From Epiperipatus broadwayi (Eukaryota > Onychophora > Udeonychophora > Euonychophora > Peripatidae): DNA of 64,000 nt. Positions 58,295 to 64,000 of the stretch are shown here, in pieces; the first letter of the stretch is position 1; each line of letters begins with the position of its first letter. Below the pieces are notes generated by a model. That model was not told where the DNA came from and did not search any database. It saw only the letters and a program-made list of their open reading frames with translations. The position numbers and the translations under genes are program-made. The stretch lies in contig JAQFVV010006723.1 in assembly GCA_028023455.1 (NCBI GenBank), positions 62,001 to 126,000 of the forward strand, given 5' to 3'.

Positions 58295-60122
58295 TGAGTA
58301 GGCACTAGATAGGGATTTTATGCACAAGCCTTCTGGCATCCATTGATTACTCTGTTTGGCACAGGGTGGCCCTACTGTATGGAGAGTTTTGCCTTTGTTT
58401 ACAACAAATTATGTGCTAGTATAGAGATGGTGATCATGTGATATTTAGTGGTTTAACCATGCTAACTCCTTTATTTTCACTATTCCTGGATATTTTTTAT
58501 GAAATAAAGCTAGATCTTGCATTCTTCCTTCAGTATCTATAAATATATGGTCTGTTACTAGAGTACAACTATTACATGTTGACAGGGTCTTGTATTTTTT
58601 CTACACATTTAGGTCACTTTTCAGGCCAACCATGCATAATCAATTTCTTTATTTTGATCCATTTAGTAACTACTGTGCTACTTAGTGAATTCTTTTCCAT
58701 GGAGTCTATATAGTGTAACAGAACTCTGGATTTTGTTGTGTGAATGTACAAATATGTCATCCAGAGTTCTGGCAAATTATACTAAAGCCGATCTAGATGA
58801 GGGGTTGAGATCTCAAATCTGATTACACTTCAACTCCTTCACCAAGGCTCCATGAATTACTCTTCTATGGATGAAATATATGAGGTTACACTTGATCTCA
58901 ATTTAATTTTCAAGCAGGCAGTAGAACAGGGTGGAATGTGAGACTCAGGGAATGGTTAATAAATTATAAATTAATTAAACAAGCGCACACACGTATTTTC
59001 TACTGAGATAATGCATATAATAATAATTAATGCTAAGGTAGAATAGATTTAGATATGATTTGGGATGGACTACAAGGAGCACATTAAACATTATTATAAA
59101 TTTAATATCTTTAATTATTAAAAGAAGTAAGTTAACTAATACAAAAACAAACTGGAGTGCATTGGTGAATCTTTCACAAATGTTTTAACAATGATGAGCT
59201 AATTTAGTTACAGGATCTCATCTTTGGAATGCAGTTTTAATAATTTATTTTAAAGCTTATTATAATTTAATATCTGCAATAATATTCATGCATAAATATG
59301 CTATGCTATCCATTCTAGGTTTGCTATGGAAAGCTAAATCTTACAAGGATGACATATGATAAAACATAATTTATTCTTACTGATAATACATAATGAGTAA
59401 TAATAGTATGCTTCCTATGCAGATTACTTTAGTAAACAAGATCTGGTATTCAGATCAATGCTTAACTGTATAATATTAATACTATTAAAGGTGGAATAAA
59501 CTGGTGATTGTAGCAGAGCTTCTGATACTACAGCACTAAATTACTACATCAGAATAATGACATGAATGTGTAATTAGTCACAGGATTCAGTACCAAGTAC
59601 TCGGTCGAGCTTGGACTGTACAACTTGCTATCATAAAGTGAACTTTAGTTTGGAAGATCATAGCAGCTTTACAAATTTGTTTCTGGACCCATGTGTTCCA
59701 GTTCTAGGGAGGCTGTCTGAACTAATAACAGGATGGTGTATAAACCATAAGCTTATTTTACAAAGAAAACATAGCAAGGCATATTGCATGTGTTATGATT
59801 TGTAAGGACACATACTGCTTACTAAATAATATTAATATTAAAATTTAAACTAATGTGCAAAATACTATAGTTTCGTTCTGCAAAACTACCTTACTCCAGT
59901 TCACTAATTAGTGTACTTAAAACATGCTAAAAAGAATTCCATTAATGTAATCTAGTTTAAGAACTAAATTTGAATAGTTTATATTCAGGACTTAATTAAT
60001 TATTAATATGCTTTTAAAAATATCATTCTTGCCATTATTAACTATACACATATTATTATGCAAGTTTTAACGAAAAGCTAAAATCTAGTAGCTTAGCTAA
60101 ATATACATATATAAGAATAGGT

Positions 60123-60204
60123 TTCAAAATGGAGATTTGTGTTTACTAAAAAAGCTTCTAATTGTCTCTCTGAAAGTATTAATATTATTAATCTCCATTT
60201 TGAA
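60123..60204. repeat. 82-bp foldback with 15-bp TIR
   Basis: TTCAAAATGGAGATT at 60123-60137 and AATCTCCATTTTGAA at 60190-60204 are perfect inverted repeats around a 52-bp loop. Confidence 0.65.
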
Positions 60205-62327
60205 TTGTGGCATATCATAAAATATCAATTAAATAAGCAAAACAAAAGAGAATAGGCATGACCACAGATAAGAAAAGTATATATATATATTGTAATGGTC
60301 AGATTCATCTATATCATTAACAACCTGCAGAATTCAAAACCCAAACACAAAACTGAACACTCTAGGAGGGGTTGCCTTCTAGATATACTAAGTTCAAATC
60401 TAAATTCCACAGCACCACCTACATGATAATGCATCTGATGCTACTAATAATATATCCCTTTACCAGTGCCTGGTGGTCAGGGAGAAACAAAGAGATAAGT
60501 TGGGGTGCTAATTAATGTCTATGGCTAGTACAAAAGAAATGTATAAAATAGATATATATACTGAGATGGTGATAGGGATCAACAAAATAAAAGATCAAAA
60601 TTAGTTTATAAGATTTAAAAGATTTATTTATATTGCAAGAAATATATATAATGCACATTCTCTGCTTATATGAGACAGGGATGCTTACTAAAATGGCTGT
60701 TAGCATAACATTCCATAAAAATTACATTAAAAGGTTGTTAAGTATATAGTATATCCCTCGGGCTAATATAGTATTACGATAATGTGCTTAAAAGAGATGG
60801 GAAGATGTGCGAGGTGCTTTGAGTAAATTATAAAAGTTTAATAAAACATTTGAACATTAAGGTTTAATATAATATTTTTTGATTTTGAGAATAGCATGGA
60901 CCAAAGCTTATTAAGTGATAAAGTGGGGATATGATCAAGGCATTTATTTTATAATAATTCTAATTAAAGTTATATTGGGAGGTCGGTATTGCCAATAAGG
61001 TATTTATTAAAGGATGGAGGGTGTGATATGTTTAAATCATGGATGCTTTGTAAAATATAAATAAGTAAAATTATAGAGAATATGTGAAACGACTATAGAG
61101 GGCATCTCGCCATTAATCCATAGGAATGTGTTGTCATGGACAGCCAAAGTCTGGCCTTATCCAAAACTTAGCGACTGGGTGATGGTTGCGTCTAATTCCC
61201 AGATGTGACATTTGACTACACACTCTGCCTGGGAACCACAGAAAGTGAAAAGGGGAAACGGTCTTGGCCATTTAAAGCCCTTGCAGAGAAACAAAGCGGT
61301 CTTGACAACCAATACACTTACTAGCGATACTCGACTAACATATATAAACATATAAAATGGATTCACTTAGATTGAGAAAATGCCTAATCAATTCCTCAAA
61401 AATTATTTAAAAAGAGTCTGCCCATTCTCAACCTCAATTGCAAACTTTGAAAATAAAGCAAAATATATTTTAAAGTAGGAAAATGCATGCTTTCAGGTTT
61501 GAAAAGAAAATATAGATTTATTTATGCAATCATGCATTTGTGACACATTTAATCATTGACCTCGCACATACTCTCATATTAGGTTAAAATCGATAAATGT
61601 GGATTTTAAACTATATAATTATTACACATATTGACTTAGATTAGAATAGCCCTCGAATGAGTGATTCACAAGATAATAAAAATGGGAACTATTTATAATT
61701 TTAAAATGCCTTAATATTGGCATCTTGCTTTTAACAAAGGGAATAATTCACTCGGTCAAAGACTATTCTAGCACACTATCATAATAAAATAAAGAGAGTG
61801 ATTAATAAATATCAAATATTAACCCAAGGATAGAGAGAAAAATTACTGATTATATGAGAACATTTTAAAGGAATACATGATAAAGTAAAGTAAAATGGAA
61901 AACAATTTAAATAGCTATATCATATTAATTATAGGAGAGAATCACAAGAGCTCTTGGGTTAATTTTGGGATTACCTCTGGAAAAGCATTTGCAGGTAGAT
62001 TGATTGTCAGCAGATTTTATATGACTCAGCAGCAAAATCTGGTATTGTTCATATTTCGGCAGCAGCAGCAGTTTCAGAGTTTCCTATGTGACAGCATTAG
62101 ATAGCATAAAGCAGCGGCCGGTCATTCCCGAGGGGAAAATAGCCTTCTTGCCAGATCTACTCCATCATTTCACAGCTAGCAATTTTAAAGGTTGGGTGAT
62201 TCATAGGTATTTCAAATGAGATTGTAGAACATGGTAAAATTTATTTGAAGATCAAAACTCGGCTTCAAATACTTAAGTTTGCAGGCATGTAACTAGAAAA
62301 TCTCAGATCAAATATATATTAAGAAAT

Positions 62328-62460
62328 CTTCTAGAATATAATAATACTAGAATACTAGGAATCTTGCTAGAATAATGCTAGAATATTAGAATATTTGCTG
62401 GAATATTACTAGAATAAAGAACAAAAAAACCCTACTAGAATGAAGAACAAAAAAACCCTC
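62328..62460. repeat. Short imperfect tandem repeats
   Basis: CTAGAATA or close variants (CTAGAATAT, GCTAGAATAATG, ACTAGAATAAAG) recur about every 10-20 bp. AGAACAAAAAAACCCT then appears twice (near 62418 and 62445). Confidence 0.65.
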
Positions 62461-63256
62461 CTATATATAGTAAAATTTCACAATACAACTGCCCTGGAGT
62501 GTTACAAAAATATTCCAAACTTTGCTCACTTATCAGATGCAATCAATCCTATCCAAATGTCTAAAGGAATTCAACAAACTTTTAATTAATTTCTATTGTT
62601 AATTTTCCTGTCAACATTCAGATTACAACTTTGATTTAATTAAAACAAACTTTTGCTAATTGAAAGAAAAGACCTTAAATGGACATCTGATGCATTTCTA
62701 GATAACTTCTATAACATTAAATAATTAAAACTATTGTTCCTACCAGCCCTCATTTATTTTAAACAGAAAATGTATTGCATGATTTTTATTAAATCTAAAC
62801 GAAAATTATTTTACTTTTTAATTTTTAATATTTGAATCCATTTACGAAATGAATATAAATTTTATTTTAAATCAAAAACAATATTACAACTGTAATATAT
62901 TTTTGTAAACAGATTCAAACAAAATAATTTTAAATAACAATTTATTATTCTAACATAAGTTTTAAAATAGATATCCCAGTGTGTGTGCAATTACGACCTA
63001 TATAACCTACTATTTAAATAAATCTAAATTATGTGAACATACACATAATCCATAACATTTTATTTATTTGGGCATGAGTTATACACTTACATATAACATA
63101 AGCATTGTACTCATGGTTTAAAATTGGGCATGATATAAGCGCATTGCAGACACACTATGATACACTGGGATTTAAACTAAGGTATGAGGGTAGGAAAAAG
63201 GTGAGAAAAGGTGAAACGAAAATACGAAGATCTGCAAAGCAGATCTTACTATTTCA

Positions 63257-63257
<1 letters not shown>

Positions 63258-63322
<65 letters not shown>
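63258..63322. repeat. (TA)n microsatellite, about 62 bp
   Basis: Uninterrupted AT dinucleotides. This is one of the longest of many (TA)n tracts in the window. Confidence 0.95.
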
Positions 63323-63324
<2 letters not shown>

Positions 63325-63609
63325 ACTGGTTTACAATTATTATGTTTAGGAGAATTATTTAAAACTATATTCATTTTAAATAGGCAAGATTGTTACAGTT
63401 ATTAAAATTAAAGTTACATTACAAATTTATTGTATAGTTTATTTACTAAGAAATTATTTCAGTAATAGTTTTAACAAGGCTGTAAACCTTAGCAATGAGC
63501 ATCTGAAAAAATCATCACTAGGGACCTCTGTAGGTAGGAATGTTCAAATAAGTAGCTAGCTTAGGAAACATTAGGAGTAATTTAATTAAAGATATATATA
63601 TATATAGAG

Positions 63610-63810
63610 GGCTCTGTGGGAATATTGCCAATCTTCTTCTAGCTGAGTCATCTGGTATGGCATTTGGCACTGGTATTCTTTAATAGGGTCTGTTGTCTTC
63701 TTGGCAGCTGGAAGAACTAGTTCCTTCCATTACATGGTGATGATGATGACTTGTGGTGAGTGGAATGTTACCACTCTACTGAAGGAAGACAACATAGCTG
63801 ATATTTCTTA
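63610..63810 (+). mobile_element. 5' end fragment of a LINE
   Basis: A GC-richer leader (CTCTGTGGGAATATTGCC, CAATCTTCTTCTAGCTGAG) is followed by ATGATGATGACTTG and a frame reading MMMTCGEWNVTTLLKEDN. This resembles the CGTWNVRTLL start of RTE-like endonucleases, with R changed to T. A TAG ends the frame near 63810 and the similarity stops, so only the 5' end is present. Confidence 0.6.
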
Positions 63811-64000
63811 GCCGATTATTTTCATTTTTAAATCAGACATAGCTACCAGCAGCAACTGCTTTATATATAATAGAGGATCTTGAGTGTTGAATTTGGGGGG
63901 TTTATATATTAGTCTTCTGACATCCTCCTTTTTAATCTTTAAATTTAACATAATTTTATTACTTTTTAAATTCAATATTAAGATTTTGAAAAAAGTCAAA
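63811..64000. other. Window end, nothing recognised
   Basis: AT-rich. A - strand open frame at 63808-63999 has no recognised motif. Confidence 0.3.

Larger units (their letters stand above)
57036..58455. mobile_element. Hammerhead-bearing composite insertion, locus 2
   Basis: The 13-bp sequence ACCATGCTAACTC occurs at 57023-57035 and 58456-58468, giving a target-site duplication. Inside, a - oriented monomer (57036-57490: arm, ribozyme, unique part, R) is followed by + oriented modules. These are arm, ribozyme (57602), arm, ribozyme (57781), arm', R (57941-57999), unique part, ribozyme (58238), arm' and R (58398-58456). With the insertion removed, the Gypsy - frame reads KIKELAWYYAS without a break. 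The array therefore arrived as one unit. No open frame is meaningful. Confidence 0.88.
53560..58920 (-). mobile_element. Gypsy-type LTR retrotransposon integrase remnant, twice interrupted
   Basis: On -, from high to low coordinate, an integrase reading is spread over three blocks. 58920-58456 contains the zinc-finger part (LFHKKYPGIVKIKELAW). 57035-56751 continues with WYYAS and the YxxVIDxYSKW-like region. 54217 to about 53560 has FFHNGNQIF, AAKGIHHILTP and the C-terminal part. Two other elements separate the blocks. Stops and changed catalytic residues show a dead copy. No LTR was identified. Confidence 0.75.
58921..63609. other. 4.7 kb without a recognised gene
   Basis: This is presumed intron. 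GC-richer, repeat-like patches occur at 60300-60500, 61090-61330 and 62105-62190 (CGGCCGGTCATTCCC), all unclassified. A 15-bp TIR hairpin lies at 60123-60204, and short CTAGAATA-type tandem repeats lie at 62328-62460. No exon of the aminopeptidase was identified. Confidence 0.35.
44219..64000 (+). other. Start of a further aminopeptidase intron (end not seen)
   Basis: GTAAGT donor at 44219. No acceptor followed by matching M1 sequence was recognised in the rest of the window, so this intron is at least 19.8 kb or the next exon is too diverged for me to see. It contains the TE fragments listed below. Confidence 0.6.

Noticed and set aside
1-64000. CRISPR arrays, operons, ribosome-binding sites, rRNA
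   Set aside because: Nothing of the kind is visible. The sequence has spliced exons, LINEs, PLEs and Gypsy remnants typical of an animal genome.

Overview
The window is animal genomic DNA: very AT-rich by eye, intron-dominated, packed with decayed transposable elements and (TA)n microsatellites. It has no bacterial-style operons, rRNA genes or CRISPR arrays. The number of Penelope-like elements (PLEs), the very long introns and the TE mix suggest an invertebrate, perhaps a mollusc such as a cephalopod. That assignment is an inference of low to moderate confidence.

Host gene. Three short exons on the + strand (7444-7502, 28700-28847, 44142-44218) have good splice sites and matching phases. 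Joined, they give one continuous segment resembling the C-terminal helical (ERAP1_C-like) domain of M1 zinc aminopeptidases. The introns are 21,197 and 15,294 bp. The catalytic exons would lie upstream and more C-terminal exons downstream, outside the window or unrecognised. Almost everything else is insertions into these introns.

Layout. 1-7.4 kb: a PLE arranged as an inverted repeat (1507-4044), a second PLE-end palindrome (about 6112-6694) and a diverged tandem duplication. 7.5-28.7 kb (intron): an RTE-type LINE on - (8600-11525), a PLE on - (16150-17815), an inverted-repeat PLE (20239-22135), a small hairpin repeat (24009-24190), a TA-flanked TIR element (24410-25463) and two PLE pieces facing apart (25478-26820). 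28.8-44.1 kb (intron): a two-ORF LINE on + (about 30690-35605), a ribozyme-bearing repeat (36216-36907) and Gypsy remnants on - (37140-39390). 44.2-64 kb (intron): PLE and LINE scraps, a tRNA-like SINE head, and a Gypsy pol remnant on - (about 53560-58920). That remnant is split by a 2.5-kb foldback element (54218-56750) and a 1.42-kb ribozyme-bearing insertion (57036-58455).

Most interesting system. A dispersed non-coding repeat at 36.2-36.9 kb and 57.0-58.5 kb carries five 57-nt hammerhead self-cleaving ribozyme motifs (type I layout). Three cores are intact and two are broken at conserved G residues. Helix III would consist of the palindrome ACTAGT, which fits a ribozyme that works as a dimer. 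Cut-to-cut spacings are 179 and 457 nt, as expected for multimers of small circular RNAs (retrozyme-like). The second cluster contains both orientations, has hairpin-forming arms and is bounded by a 13-bp target-site duplication. Removing it restores the Gypsy reading frame, so the complex array went in as one unit. The head-to-head architecture recurs in the PLEs of this window. A shared mobilising enzyme is possible but unproven.
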